Positions 28,446 to 37,358 are shown, counted from the stretch's first letter. The stretch is 64,000 bases of DNA from Actinophytocola gossypii (GCF_025165815.1 NZ_JAFFZE010000016.1:402047-466046); one strand, 5' to 3'. The notes: generated by a model not told the origin, from the letters alone. Program-made: numbers and translations.

Positions 28446-29597
28446 ATGGCTGCGCAGCTCATCACCGGGGGCCGGGTCGCGACGCCGGACGGCGTGCTCG
28501 ACCCCGGCTGGGTGCTCGTGGAGGGCGGCTCGATCAGTGCCGTCGGCGCGGGCGACCCGCCGGTGACGGACGCCCCGGTCACCGACGCCGCCGGCCGGTG
28601 GGTCGTGCCGGGGTTCGTCGACATCCACTGCCACGGCGGCGGCGGAGCCGCGTTCACCAGCACCGATCCGGCCGACGTCCGGCACGGCGTGCTCGCCCAC
28701 CGCCGGCACGGGACCACGACCCTGCTCGCCAGCCTCGTCTCGCGGCCCGTCCCCGAGCTGGTCGAGCAGGTCGCGGCGCTGCGAGAACTGGTCGAGGACG
28801 GGCTGCTCGCCGGGATCCACCTGGAAGGCCCCTTCCTGTCCGCCGCCCGGTGCGGGGCGCACGACCCGGCCGTGCTCCGCGCGCCCGACGCGAACTCGGT
28901 GGACGCGCTGCTCGCGGCCGGCCGGGGCGCCATCCGGATGGTCACCGTCGCCCCCGAGCTGGAGGGCGCCGTCCCGGCGGTGAAGCGGCTGGTGGACGCG
29001 GGCGTGCTCGCCGCCGTCGGGCACACCGACGCGCTGGCCGAGGACGTCGTGCCGGCCGTGGACGCGGGCGCCAGCGTCGCCACCCACCTGTTCAACGGGA
29101 TGCGGCCGCTGCACCACCGCGAGCCGGGGCCGATCGGGACGCTGCTGGACGACGAGCGGGTGACCGTCGAGCTGATCTGCGACCTCGTGCACCTGCACCC
29201 GACCGTGGTCCGGCTCGCGGCGCGGCACGCGGGCACCGGGCGGACCGTGCTGATCACCGACGCCATCTCGGCCGCCGGCGCCGGCGACGGGGTCTACGAC
29301 ATCGGCGGGCTCGAGGTGCGGGTCGAGGACGGGGTGCCGACGCTCGCCGGGGGCGGGTCGCTGGCCGGGAGCACCCTCACCATGGACGCCGCGTTCCGGA
29401 ACCTCGTGGAGGGGTGCGGGCTCGGCGTGCTGGAGGCCGTGCACGCCGCCTGCACCCGCCCGGCGGAGCTGCTCGGGCTCGGCGACCTGGCCGGGCGGAT
29501 CGCCCCGGGCCTCGCCGCTGACCTGGTGCTGCTCGACGACACGCTGCACCCACAGGCGGTCCTGCACCACGGCGAGTGGGTACCGTCGGGCACGTGA
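28446..29597 (+). CDS. nagA: N-acetylglucosamine-6-phosphate deacetylase
   Basis: NagA removes acetate from N-acetylglucosamine 6-phosphate, giving glucosamine 6-phosphate for glycolysis or wall recycling. The 383-aa amidohydrolase shows GFVDIHCHGGGG (metal site), GIHLEGPFLS with the metal-binding Glu, AAVGHTDA, THLFNGMRPLHHREPG and the catalytic aspartate in VLITDAISAAG. The ATG at 28446 follows AAGGGG at a good distance. A DasR-type operator lies in the leader. The stop overlaps the start of a small membrane protein gene (GTGA). Confidence 0.95.
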   Translation: MAAQLITGGRVATPDGVLDPGWVLVEGGSISAVGAGDPPVTDAPVTDAAGRWVVPGFVDIHCHGGGGAAFTSTDPADVRHGVLAHRRHGTTTLLASLVSRPVPELVEQVAALRELVEDGLLAGIHLEGPFLSAARCGAHDPAVLRAPDANSVDALLAAGRGAIRMVTVAPELEGAVPAVKRLVDAGVLAAVGHTDALAEDVVPAVDAGASVATHLFNGMRPLHHREPGPIGTLLDDERVTVELICDLVHLHPTVVRLAARHAGTGRTVLITDAISAAGAGDGVYDIGGLEVRVEDGVPTLAGGGSLAGSTLTMDAAFRNLVEGCGLGVLEAVHAACTRPAELLGLGDLAGRIAPGLAADLVLLDDTLHPQAVLHHGEWVPSGT

Positions 29598-29923
29598 CCG
29601 ACGACCCGGAACGGCTGGTCGCCGACGCGCTGCGCGCGCACGCCGCCCGCACGCCGCTGCCGGCACCCGGCACGGAACGGAACCCCGAGCCGGACCCGGA
29701 ACCGGACCCGGGCACCAGCCCGGTGCTCGGCAGCTACGGCCTGCTCTCCGGCTCCGGGGTCACGCTGCCGAGGCAACCCGATCCCACCCTGCGTCACCCG
29801 GTCGCCGAGGTGGCCACCCGGCGGGTCGAACCGGGGGGCGTCGGGGTCGGGTGGGTGCTCCTGCTCGCCCTGCTCCTGGGGCTCGCGGCCGGTGCGGTGG
29901 TCGGACTGCTCACCCTTCTATAA
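29594..29923 (+). CDS. Small single-pass membrane protein coupled to nagA, 109 aa
   Basis: The GTG (29594-29596) overlaps the nagA TGA by 4 bp. The protein starts VTDDPERLVADALRAHAART, continues with a Pro/Glu/Asp-rich linker (about 25-50) and ends in a hydrophobic helix (VGVGWVLLLALLLGLAAGAV to the C-terminus, about residues 84-109). The layout, cytosolic N-terminus with a C-terminal tail anchor, is seen in many actinobacterial proteins of unknown function. Coupling with nagA puts it under DasR control. No family is recognised. Confidence 0.7.
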   Translation: MTDDPERLVADALRAHAARTPLPAPGTERNPEPDPEPDPGTSPVLGSYGLLSGSGVTLPRQPDPTLRHPVAEVATRRVEPGGVGVGWVLLLALLLGLAAGAVVGLLTLL

Positions 29924-29955
29924 CGATATATAGCGCTTTCGGTACCTTGTCCGGT

Positions 29956-30669
29956 GTGACGATTGCCGCCGCCACCGCCAACGTGATGTCGATCATGCCT
30001 TCGTGGCTCGATCCCGAGACGATCCTGCGGGGGCTCGGCCCGTTCCTGCTACCCGGCCTGTGCCTGATCATCTTCGCCGAGTGCGGGCTGCTGATCGGGT
30101 TCTTCCTGCCCGGCGACTCGCTGCTGTTCACCGCGGGCATGTTCGCGGCCAGCGGCATCATCGACGCCGACGTGTGGCTCGTGTGCGTGCTGCTCACGGT
30201 GTGCGCGTTCATCGGCAACGTGTGCGGCTACTGGATCGGCCTGAAAGCCGGGCCGGCGCTGTTCAAGAAGCAGAACTCCAAGCTGTTCAAGCAGGAGTAC
30301 GTGGACAAGACGCACGAGTTCTTCGACAAGTACGGCGCCAGGGCCATCATCCTGGCCCGCTTCGTGCCGATCGTGCGCACGTTCATCACCGCCATCGCGG
30401 GCGTCGGCCGGATGGACCCGAAGAAGTTCTTCACCTACTCGGCCATCGGCGGCGTGCTCTGGGCGACCGGCGTGACCCTGCTCGGCGCCGCACTCGGCCA
30501 GATCCCGTTCGTGCACGAGAACATCGAGGCGATGCTGATCCTGATCGTGCTGATCTCGATCATGCCGATCGTCTACGAGGTGATCAAGGCCCGCCGGGAG
30601 AAGAAGAAGGTCGCCGAGGCCGCGATCGAGACCGCCGCCGAGACGACCACCGAGATCACCCGCTTCTAG
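29956..30669 (+). CDS. DedA family membrane protein
   Basis: This 237-aa protein belongs to the DedA (SNARE-associated/VTT) family, which includes lipid-carrier flippases. Hallmarks are FAECGLLIGFFLPGDSLLFTAG, GNVCGYWIGLKAG, and the ARFVPIVRTFITAIAG motif with the functional arginine. Four to five membrane segments and a Lys/Arg-rich, Glu/Thr-rich tail are visible. The GTG at 29956 is used; a later ATG is possible. It lies 32 bp after the tail-anchored protein gene. Its TAG overlaps the TAG of the convergent GlcD-like gene in CTAG. A second DedA paralogue lies at 33198. Confidence 0.9.
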   Translation: MTIAAATANVMSIMPSWLDPETILRGLGPFLLPGLCLIIFAECGLLIGFFLPGDSLLFTAGMFAASGIIDADVWLVCVLLTVCAFIGNVCGYWIGLKAGPALFKKQNSKLFKQEYVDKTHEFFDKYGARAIILARFVPIVRTFITAIAGVGRMDPKKFFTYSAIGGVLWATGVTLLGAALGQIPFVHENIEAMLILIVLISIMPIVYEVIKARREKKKVAEAAIETAAETTTEITRF

Positions 30670-32060
30670 GACAGGTCGAACATCGACCCGGGGTTGAACA
30701 GGTTCCCCGGGTCGAGCGCCGCCTTGATCGCCCGGTGGGTGCGCACCCCGACCGGGCCGATCTCGCGGGCCAGCCACTCGCGCTTGATCTTGCCGATGCC
30801 GTGCTCGCCGGTGACCGTGCCGCCCAGCGACAGACCGAGCGCCAGGATGTCGTGGAACGCCTGGTTGGCCCGCGCGAACTCGTCCTCCGACGAGGCGTCG
30901 TAGATGATCGTCGGGTGCATGTTGCCGTCGCCGGCGTGCCCGACGACCGCGACCTTCAGCCCGACCTCCGCGCTGATCCGCTCGCAGCCCGCGATCAGGT
31001 CGGCGATCCGGGTGCGCGGCACGCACACGTCGTCGGTCATCCAGGTGCCGTACTCCTCCAGCGCCGGCAGCACCGCGCGCCGGGCGGCCAGCAGCATCGC
31101 GCCCTCGGCCGGGTCGAACGTGGAGTGCACCAGGTCCGCGCCGGCGTCCCGGCAGACCTGCTCGATCGCGGCCAGCTCGCGCCCGGCCTGCTCGCCGCCC
31201 GAGTCCGACTGGCACAGCAGCAGCGCGGCGCACCCCGACCCGGCGCCCAGCTCCGTCTTCAGGTGCGCCTCGACCGCGGCGATCGACGTCGAGTCCAGGA
31301 TCTCCATCAGCGACGGCACCACGCCCTCGCGCACCACCCGGCTCACCGCGACGCCCGCCGCGGCGACCGACGGGAACGCGGCCACCAGCGTGCCGGGGGC
31401 CTGCGGCAGCGGCCGCAGCGCCAGCGTGGCCTGGGTGATCACGCCGAGCGTGCCCTCGCTGCCGATGAACAGCTTCGTCAGGTCGTAGCCGGCCACGCCC
31501 TTGACCGTCCGCCGGCCGGTGCGCAGCAGCTCGCCGTCGGCCAGCACGACCTCCAGGCCAAGCACCGAGTCGGTGGTGACCCCGTACTTCACGCAGCACA
31601 GGCCGCCGGCGTTGGTGGACAGGTTGCCGCCGATCGTGCACCAGTCGTAGCTCGACGGGTCGGGCGGATAGAACAGCCCGTGCTTCTCCACCGCGCCGCG
31701 CAGGTCCAGGTTCACCACGCCCGGCTGCACCACGGCGAGCCGGTTGTCCGGGTCGACCTCGACGATCTCGTTCATCCGGGTGGTCACCAGCACGACGCAC
31801 CCCTCGATGGCGTTCGCCGCGCCGGAGAGTCCGCTGCCCGCGCCGCGCGGCACGATCGGCACCCCGGCGGCCGCGCACGCCCGCACCACGGCCTGGACCT
31901 CCTCGGCGCTGCCCGGCAGCACGACGGCCAGCGGGGCGCCGTGCGGGGCGAGCGGCATCATGTCGCGGCGGTAGCTGCCGGTGACGTCCGGGTCGACGAG
32001 CACCGCGTCCTTGCCCAGCGCGTCGGTCAGGGTCGCCAGCAAACCGGTGTCGGTGCGCAC
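30666..32060 (-). CDS. FAD-linked oxidase (GlcD/D-lactate or glycolate dehydrogenase family)
   Basis: This 464-aa flavoprotein has the vanillyl-alcohol-oxidase fold: VVLPGSAEEVQAVVRACA, PIVPRGAGSGLSGAANA, the FAD segment YPPDPSSYDWCTIGGNLSTNAGG (in parts) and KYGVTTDSVLGLEVVLADG, and the C-terminal GEHGIGKIKREWLARE, GNLFNPG. It would oxidise a 2-hydroxy acid such as glycolate or D-lactate, passing electrons to a quinone or flavin partner. No separate GlcE or GlcF subunit is adjacent, so it resembles the single-subunit type. The GTG at 32058-32060 is the start. It is divergent from the esterase gene. Confidence 0.92.
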   Translation of the reverse strand: MRTDTGLLATLTDALGKDAVLVDPDVTGSYRRDMMPLAPHGAPLAVVLPGSAEEVQAVVRACAAAGVPIVPRGAGSGLSGAANAIEGCVVLVTTRMNEIVEVDPDNRLAVVQPGVVNLDLRGAVEKHGLFYPPDPSSYDWCTIGGNLSTNAGGLCCVKYGVTTDSVLGLEVVLADGELLRTGRRTVKGVAGYDLTKLFIGSEGTLGVITQATLALRPLPQAPGTLVAAFPSVAAAGVAVSRVVREGVVPSLMEILDSTSIAAVEAHLKTELGAGSGCAALLLCQSDSGGEQAGRELAAIEQVCRDAGADLVHSTFDPAEGAMLLAARRAVLPALEEYGTWMTDDVCVPRTRIADLIAGCERISAEVGLKVAVVGHAGDGNMHPTIIYDASSEDEFARANQAFHDILALGLSLGGTVTGEHGIGKIKREWLAREIGPVGVRTHRAIKAALDPGNLFNPGSMFDLS

Positions 32061-32151
32061 GTACTCAACCGTACGACACTTGAGACTTTCGTTGGACCTC
32101 CCATCATTTACCGTTGATGTTGAACGTCGTCGGGGACGGGAGGTGGGCCGC

Positions 32152-33108
32152 GTGGCACCGCCGAACCCCGTGCCGACCACCCCGAGCGCGCGGAGCCGGG
32201 CGCTGGCCCAGCTGCTCGCGGGCGGCCTGCGCCCGCTCGGCGACCGGCTGCCGATCACCCGCAACCCCGCCCTCCAGGTCGTCCGCGAGGCGTTCGACGC
32301 GGTCGGGCTGACCCCGATCCCGCGCGGCACCCGGGTGACCGCGGTCGCCGACGGAGACGTCCGGGGCACCTGGATCACCGGCCGCGACGCGGCCCGGGCC
32401 GCCGGGATCGTGCTGTACCTGCACGGCGGCGGGTTCGCGTTCGGCTCCCCGCGCACGCACCGGCACCTGGTGGCCGCGCTGTCCTCGGCCACCGGCCGGC
32501 CCGCGTTCCTGCTCGACTACCGGCGCGCGCCGGAGCACCCGTTCCCGGCGGCGGCCGACGACGCGCTGGCCGCGTACCGGTGGCTGCTCGCCTCCGGGTA
32601 CGCACCGGCCGAGATCGTCGTAATGGGCGACTCGGCCGGCGGGCACCTGGCCTGCGGGCTGCTGGCGGAGCTGGCCGGGCGGCGCCTGCCGATGCCGGCG
32701 GGCGCGGTGCTGTTCTCCCCGTTCCTGGACCTGACCGGCGCCGAGCTCGACGACCGGGACGCCGTGCGGCGGGACCCGTTCGTGCCGCCCGCCCGGGCGC
32801 GGGAGTGCGGGCGCGTCTACGCCGGCGCGCACGGGCCGAGGCACCGCCGGCTCGACGTGCTCGGCGCGCCGAAGCGCCGCTGGCCGCCGGTGCTGGTCCA
32901 GGTCGGGGACACCGAGTGCCTGCTCGGCGACTCCGAACGGCTGGCCGAGGGGCTACGCGCGGCCGGCGGCGCGTGCGAGCTGCAGGTGTGGCCCGGGCAG
33001 GTGCACGTGTTCCCGGCGTTCTACCCGCTGCTCCCCGAGGGCCGTGCGGCGATCCGCTACGTGGGCGAGTACGTGCGCGCCGGCGAGGCGACACGCGCGG
33101 CCGCATGA
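32152..33108 (+). CDS. Alpha/beta hydrolase of the HSL (hormone-sensitive lipase) family
   Basis: This 318-aa esterase shows the HSL signature YLHGGGFAFGSPRTHR (oxyanion hole HGGG), the catalytic serine in VVMGDSAGGHLACG, YRRAPEHPFPAAADDA, an aspartate in LVQVGDTECLLGDS, and the histidine in GQVHVFPAFY. It hydrolyses short- or medium-chain esters, substrate unknown. The GTG at 32152 is preceded by GGGAGG 9 bp upstream; an earlier in-frame GTG at 32143 exists. No signal peptide is present, so it is cytoplasmic. It is divergent from the FAD oxidase and followed by a DedA gene. Confidence 0.9.
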   Translation: MAPPNPVPTTPSARSRALAQLLAGGLRPLGDRLPITRNPALQVVREAFDAVGLTPIPRGTRVTAVADGDVRGTWITGRDAARAAGIVLYLHGGGFAFGSPRTHRHLVAALSSATGRPAFLLDYRRAPEHPFPAAADDALAAYRWLLASGYAPAEIVVMGDSAGGHLACGLLAELAGRRLPMPAGAVLFSPFLDLTGAELDDRDAVRRDPFVPPARARECGRVYAGAHGPRHRRLDVLGAPKRRWPPVLVQVGDTECLLGDSERLAEGLRAAGGACELQVWPGQVHVFPAFYPLLPEGRAAIRYVGEYVRAGEATRAAA

Positions 33109-33197
33109 GTGATTCCGAACACAATCGACGCGCGATCGGCGGGCGATAGGTCCGGTTCCCCCCATGCGCGCGAAAACGGACACGTAGGCTACCGGTC

Positions 33198-33875
33198 GTG
33201 TCCGTAGACCTGGCTGAGACGAGCGCGCTCGCGACCGGCGTACTCGAGTCGGCAGGCCCGGTCATGGTGTGGATCATCGTGCTCGGGTTCGTGTTCACCG
33301 AGTGCGCGTTCATCGTCGGGCTGTTCCTGCCCGGCGACTCGCTGCTGTTCGCGGCCGGCGTGGTGCTCGCCCAGCACGACCACGAGACGCACGCCTGGCT
33401 GCTGTCGATCGCGGCGACCATCACCGCCGTCGCCGGCAACATGCTCGGGTACTACATCGGGAACAAGACCGGCAACGCGCTGATCGCCCGGCGCGGCGGC
33501 CGGGTGCTCAACCACGAGAACCTGGCCAGGGCCAGGGACTTCCTGGACCGCCGTGGGTTCTGGGCGATCGTGCTGGCCAGGTGGATCCCGTGGGTGCGCA
33601 CGCTCGCGCCGCTGATCGCCGGCGCGGCGAACATGGACCTGCGCCGGTTCACGCTGGCGACGTCCATCGGCGGGATCGCGTGGGTGCCGACACTGGTGCT
33701 GATCGGCTACTACGCCGCCGGGATCATCGACGGCATGCCGTGGCTCAAGGCGGTGGCGCTCTGGGGCAGCATCGCGTTCCTCGTGGTCGGCACGGTGTGG
33801 GGCGTGGTGCGGTACCGCCAGGAGATGCACCGCCCGGTCGACCCGGAGCCGGTGAGCGCGACCACCGGCGACTGA
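33198..33875 (+). CDS. DedA family membrane protein (second copy)
   Basis: This 225-aa protein shares with the DedA protein encoded at 29956 the FTECAFIVGLFLPGDSLLFAAG motif, GNMLGYYIGNKTG and ARWIPWVRTLAPLIAGAA with the functional arginine. Five hydrophobic segments are visible. DedA proteins are linked to envelope lipid transport and proton-motive-force stability. The GTG at 33198-33200 is the start; the Shine-Dalgarno sequence is weak. The two DedA copies are about 3.2 kb apart and differ considerably, so they are not a recent duplication. Confidence 0.9.
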   Translation: MSVDLAETSALATGVLESAGPVMVWIIVLGFVFTECAFIVGLFLPGDSLLFAAGVVLAQHDHETHAWLLSIAATITAVAGNMLGYYIGNKTGNALIARRGGRVLNHENLARARDFLDRRGFWAIVLARWIPWVRTLAPLIAGAANMDLRRFTLATSIGGIAWVPTLVLIGYYAAGIIDGMPWLKAVALWGSIAFLVVGTVWGVVRYRQEMHRPVDPEPVSATTGD

Positions 33876-33985
33876 GCGCTCAAGTCTCGGCCTGCAAAAG
33901 ATCCAGTAACGGTGGTCTTATCGTCATGCCCCTGGGGCACTATGTCGGAGGCGGCCCGCCCCCACCGGGCCCCGGAAGGACTCTG

Positions 33986-34396
33986 ATGCCCACGTTGACC
34001 GGCGTTCACCATGTCGCGCTCACCGTGACCGACGTGGACCGCAGCGAGCCGTGGTACGAACGGGTGCTCGGTTTCGAGACCATCGGCCGCGACGACGACG
34101 AGACCACCGGCCGGCGCAAGGTGTTCTTACGCGGGCCCGGCTTCGGCATCACGCTGACGCTGGTACAGCACCCCGACGCGCGCCGCGGCTCGTTCGACGA
34201 GCGGCGGCCGGGGCTGGACCACCTGTCGTTCAGCGTGCCGAACAACGCGTGTCTCGGCGAGTGGACCGACCGCCTCACCGAACACGGCGTCACGTTCTCC
34301 CCGATCACCGAGGAGCAGTCCGCGCCGGGCACCAGGGTCATCGCCCTGCGCGACCCGGACGGCATCCAGCTCGTGCTCTGGGCCAGACAGGTCTAG
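33986..34396 (+). CDS. VOC (glyoxalase/bleomycin-resistance fold) protein, 136 aa
   Basis: A single vicinal-oxygen-chelate domain protein: TLTGVHHVALTVTDVDRSEP with the first metal histidine, WYERVLGFETIGRDD, LDHLSFSVPN with a second histidine, and VIALRDPDGIQLVLWA with the terminal acidic/metal position. VOC proteins act as lyases, dioxygenases or resistance proteins; the substrate cannot be read. The ATG at 33986 follows GGAAGGA 6 bp upstream. Its TAG overlaps the TAG of the next, convergent gene in CTAG. Confidence 0.9.
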   Translation: MPTLTGVHHVALTVTDVDRSEPWYERVLGFETIGRDDDETTGRRKVFLRGPGFGITLTLVQHPDARRGSFDERRPGLDHLSFSVPNNACLGEWTDRLTEHGVTFSPITEEQSAPGTRVIALRDPDGIQLVLWARQV

Positions 34397-35133
34397 TACC
34401 CACCGCTGATCGGCAGCACCGCGCCGGTGACGAACGAGGCCGCCGGGGACAGCAGCCACAGGATCCCCTCGGCGATCTCCGCCGGCTGCCCCGCGCGCCG
34501 CATCGGGATCATCGGCGCGCGCCGGGCGATCCGGTCGGGCAGGCCGACCGCCGCGTGCAGGCCGGTCTCCACCAGGCCCGGCGCGACCGCGTTGACCCGG
34601 ACGCCCTCGTCGCCCACCTCGAGGGCGAGCCCGTGCGTCATCGACTCGACGGCGGCCTTGCTGGCGGCGTAGTGCACCCACTCGCCAGGCGACCCGCGCC
34701 CGGCCGCCGTCGAGGACACGGTCACGACCGCGCCGCCACGTCCGCCGTGCCGGGTCGACATCCGGCGCACGGCCTCGCGGGCGCACAGGAACACGCCGAG
34801 CACGTTCACCTCGAGCACCCGCCGCACGGTCCCGGCGTCCTGCTCGTCGAGCCGGCCGGCGGCGCCCACGATGCCGGCGTTGGCCACCACCCCGGCGAGC
34901 GGCCCCAGCTCGGCGGCCGTGTCGAACAGCCGGGCGACGTCGGCCTCGTCGGCGACGTCGCCGCCGACCGCGATCGCCCGCCCGCCGGCCGCCTCGATCT
35001 CGGCGACCACGTCCCGCGCGGCGGTACCGTCGGTGGCGTAGCCGACCACCACCGAGTACCCGCGCGCGGCCGCCAGCCGGCACACCGACGCCCCGATCCC
35101 CCTGCTGCCCCCGGTCACCACCAGCACCGTCAC
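34393..35133 (-). CDS. Short-chain dehydrogenase/reductase (FabG-like)
   Basis: This 246-aa SDR has VVTGGSRGIGASVCRLAAA at the N-terminus, VANAGIVGAAGR, VVTVSSTAAGRG with the catalytic serine, HYAASKAAVESM (YxxxK) and a C-terminal FVTGAVLPISGGY typical of FabG-like enzymes. It reduces a carbonyl using NAD(P)H, substrate unknown. The GTG at 35131-35133 overlaps the TGA of the upstream glycosidase (GTGA), so they are translationally coupled. Its stop overlaps that of the convergent VOC gene. The coupling suggests a function in sugar or wall metabolism. Confidence 0.92.
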   Translation of the reverse strand: MTVLVVTGGSRGIGASVCRLAAARGYSVVVGYATDGTAARDVVAEIEAAGGRAIAVGGDVADEADVARLFDTAAELGPLAGVVANAGIVGAAGRLDEQDAGTVRRVLEVNVLGVFLCAREAVRRMSTRHGGRGGAVVTVSSTAAGRGSPGEWVHYAASKAAVESMTHGLALEVGDEGVRVNAVAPGLVETGLHAAVGLPDRIARRAPMIPMRRAGQPAEIAEGILWLLSPAASFVTGAVLPISGGY

Positions 35134-36275
35134 CCTGGCGAACCTAGCCGCTCCAGCATCGCCGCCGCTTCCAGGACCATCCAGGCGGACAGCTGCACCG
35201 ACAGGTCCCGCTCCACCCGCCGGTGCCGGGCCGAGTGCGGCACGTCCGCCGGGCGGGTCCACTCCGGGCCGAACAGCGGGCCACCGCGGGCGAGGGCCCG
35301 GTTGCGCCACGCCGCCTGCGCCGAGGCGATCACCACCCGCGCCGCCACCGGACCGAGGTCCGAGCCGAGTCCGGGCAGCCGGGCGGCGGCCAGCGCCAGG
35401 TAGCGGGCCAGGATCCCGGCGAACAGGCCGCCGTCCCCGCCGCCGCGGCCGCGGAGGACGTCGTGGTCGACCAGGTGGGTGGCGACCGCCCGGATCGTCC
35501 GCTCGGCGCGGCCCACCCACACGCCGGAGGTGTCCTCGGCGGCCAGTTCGACGCAGGCGCCGAGGAACACGCCCTGGCAGTAGGTGTAGACGGTGCGCAC
35601 GACGTCGCGCACCGTCCCGTCCGGCTCCACGTAGAGGCCGTCCCAGAGCAGGCCGGTCCCCGGGTCGACCAGGAGCTGCTCCATCCACTCGGTGTGCGAC
35701 CTGGCGCGCTGCCGGTCGGCCCGCTCGCCGCCCAGCGACGCCCACCGGGCGAACAGGATCGCGGCCGGACCGTTGGCCGGCACGTTCTTGAAGTTGTCGC
35801 CGCGCCGCCACCAGACGCCGCCGCCCGCGTGGTCGGTCCAGCCGTCCCGCAGCTGGGCGGTGATCGCGGTCAGCGGGACCTGGACCGGCACCTGCTCGCA
35901 CTCGTGCGCGCGCAGCAGCGCGAGACCCAGCCAGGCGATGTCGTCGTAGTAGGCGTTGGTCCAGGACAGGTTGCGCAGCCGGATCCCGCGCACGAGCCGG
36001 TGGATGGTGGCGGCCCGGCCAGGGTGCGGCTGGCGCTGCTGGGCGTCGACCAGGCAGTCCAGCAGGTGCGCCTGCCACCAGTAGTTCCAGTGCGTGTGCA
36101 GCCGCTGCCGCGCCGACGGCGGCCACGCGGCGACGCCGAGCCGGGTGCCGGGCAGGCCCCAGAACCGGCGCAGATGCCGGGTGAGCACGGCCCGCTCCGC
36201 GACCGCGGCCCGCGCGGCCCACAGCGACGGGGACTCCTCGGTCGGACTACCCGCGTACTCGGCTCGTTGGCTCAC
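35130..36275 (-). CDS. Glycoside hydrolase family 76 (alpha-1,6-mannanase-like)
   Basis: This 381-aa protein matches GH76: LHTHWNYWWQAHLLDCLVDA, NAYYDDIAWLGLALLRAH with the catalytic aspartate pair, GGVWWRRGDNFKNVPANGPAA, and YTYCQGVFLGACVELA are family motifs. GH76 enzymes cleave alpha-1,6-mannan; bacterial members act in mannan turnover. No signal peptide is seen, so it would be cytoplasmic unless exported otherwise, which is unusual. The GTG at 36273-36275 has its purine-rich sequence too close; a later start cannot be excluded. It is coupled with the downstream SDR by GTGA. Confidence 0.88.
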   Translation of the reverse strand: MSQRAEYAGSPTEESPSLWAARAAVAERAVLTRHLRRFWGLPGTRLGVAAWPPSARQRLHTHWNYWWQAHLLDCLVDAQQRQPHPGRAATIHRLVRGIRLRNLSWTNAYYDDIAWLGLALLRAHECEQVPVQVPLTAITAQLRDGWTDHAGGGVWWRRGDNFKNVPANGPAAILFARWASLGGERADRQRARSHTEWMEQLLVDPGTGLLWDGLYVEPDGTVRDVVRTVYTYCQGVFLGACVELAAEDTSGVWVGRAERTIRAVATHLVDHDVLRGRGGGDGGLFAGILARYLALAAARLPGLGSDLGPVAARVVIASAQAAWRNRALARGGPLFGPEWTRPADVPHSARHRRVERDLSVQLSAWMVLEAAAMLERLGSPG

Positions 36276-36342
36276 CCTTCCATGGTCGTGGCTGGATCGA
36301 TCCCATGTCCCCGCCGAACGGACGATGTCACCTGAGTGTGTC

Positions 36343-36990
36343 CTACCAGGCGCTCGTGAGGTCGGCGTGTTGGCGGATCCAGCTGTGCATGACGATGCCC
36401 GCCGCGACGCCGGCGTTGATCGAGCGGGTCGAGCCGAACTGGGCGATCGAGACCACGCGGTCGGCACCCTCGCGGGCCGCCGCGGTCAGGCCGGGGCCCT
36501 CCTGGCCGAACAGCAGCACGCAGCGGCGCGGCAGCGCGGTCGTCTCCACCGGGGTCGCGCCGGGCGAGTTGTCGACGCCGACCACCGACAGGTCATCGGC
36601 GGCGGCGAACTTGAGCAGGGACTCCACGTCCGGGTGGTGGTCGACGTGCTGGTAGCGGTCGGTGACCATCGCGCCTCGGCGGTTCCAGCGGCGGCGGCCG
36701 ACGATGTGCACGGCCTTCGCGGCGAAGGCGTTGGCGGTGCGGACGACGGTGCCGATGTTGTGGTCGTGGCCGAAGTTCTCGATGGCGACGTGGAAGTCGT
36801 GCCGACGACGGTCCAGGTCGGCGACCACGGCGTCCCGCCGCCAGTACCGGTAGGCGTCGACGACGTTGCGCCGGTCGCCGCCGGCCAGCAGGTCCGGGTC
36901 GTACCGGTCGTCGGCCGGCCACTCGCCCGGCCACGGGCCGACGCCGACCGGGTCGCCGAACTCCCACTCGGTCGGGCCGGGCTCGCTCAC
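36343..36990 (-). CDS. TrmH/SpoU family RNA 2'-O-methyltransferase
   Basis: This 215-aa protein has the SPOUT knot: FHVAIENFGHDHNIGTVVRTANAFA, HIVGRRRWNRRGAM, VLLFGQEGPGL and VVSIAQFGSTRSINAGVAAGIVMH. It methylates a ribose in rRNA or tRNA using S-adenosylmethionine, target unknown. The GTG at 36988-36990 overlaps the TGA of the DUF2784 gene. An N-terminal acidic segment of about 40 residues precedes the fold. The enzyme likely forms a dimer, as its family does. Confidence 0.92.
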   Translation of the reverse strand: MSEPGPTEWEFGDPVGVGPWPGEWPADDRYDPDLLAGGDRRNVVDAYRYWRRDAVVADLDRRRHDFHVAIENFGHDHNIGTVVRTANAFAAKAVHIVGRRRWNRRGAMVTDRYQHVDHHPDVESLLKFAAADDLSVVGVDNSPGATPVETTALPRRCVLLFGQEGPGLTAAAREGADRVVSIAQFGSTRSINAGVAAGIVMHSWIRQHADLTSAW

Positions 36991-37358
36991 CGGGGCACCG
37001 GGGTGGCGGCGCGGCGGCGGTGCCGCAGGTACACCCCGACGTAGGACACGATCAGCAGCACGATCGCGCCGACCGCGACCACGGGCAGGAACGAGCGCGG
37101 GACCAGGTCGTCGTAGATGTAGTACTCGTTGAACCCGCCGGGCAGCGGGCCGAGGCCCTGCCGGGCGCGGAGCCAGTCCTCGATCGTGGTCAGCGGGCAC
37201 GGCACGGACGTCACGTTGACCAGGACACCCCAGGCCGCGAAGAACACGTGCACGTAGATCGACTTCGGCCACCGCCAGGCGAGGAACCCGCCGAGGCCGA
37301 TGTAGAGCAGCGCCGCGAAGTGCACCACGACGGTGACGTCGGCGAGGAACGCGGCCAT
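36987..37358 (-). CDS. DUF2784 family membrane protein, 123 aa
   Basis: Three hydrophobic helices (about 5-27, 36-52 and 93-113) and the family's pattern are present: HFAALLYIGLGGFLAWRWP at the start, VTSVPCPLTTIEDWLRA, GFNEYYIYDDLVP and LPVVAVGAIVLLIVSYVGVY. DUF2784 proteins are small, found in many bacteria and of unknown function. It lies 9 bp after the LemA gene and overlaps the methyltransferase gene (GTGA), so these leftward genes may be one transcript from pyrE. The ATG is at 37356-37358. Confidence 0.88.
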   Translation of the reverse strand: MAAFLADVTVVVHFAALLYIGLGGFLAWRWPKSIYVHVFFAAWGVLVNVTSVPCPLTTIEDWLRARQGLGPLPGGFNEYYIYDDLVPRSFLPVVAVGAIVLLIVSYVGVYLRHRRRAATPVPR

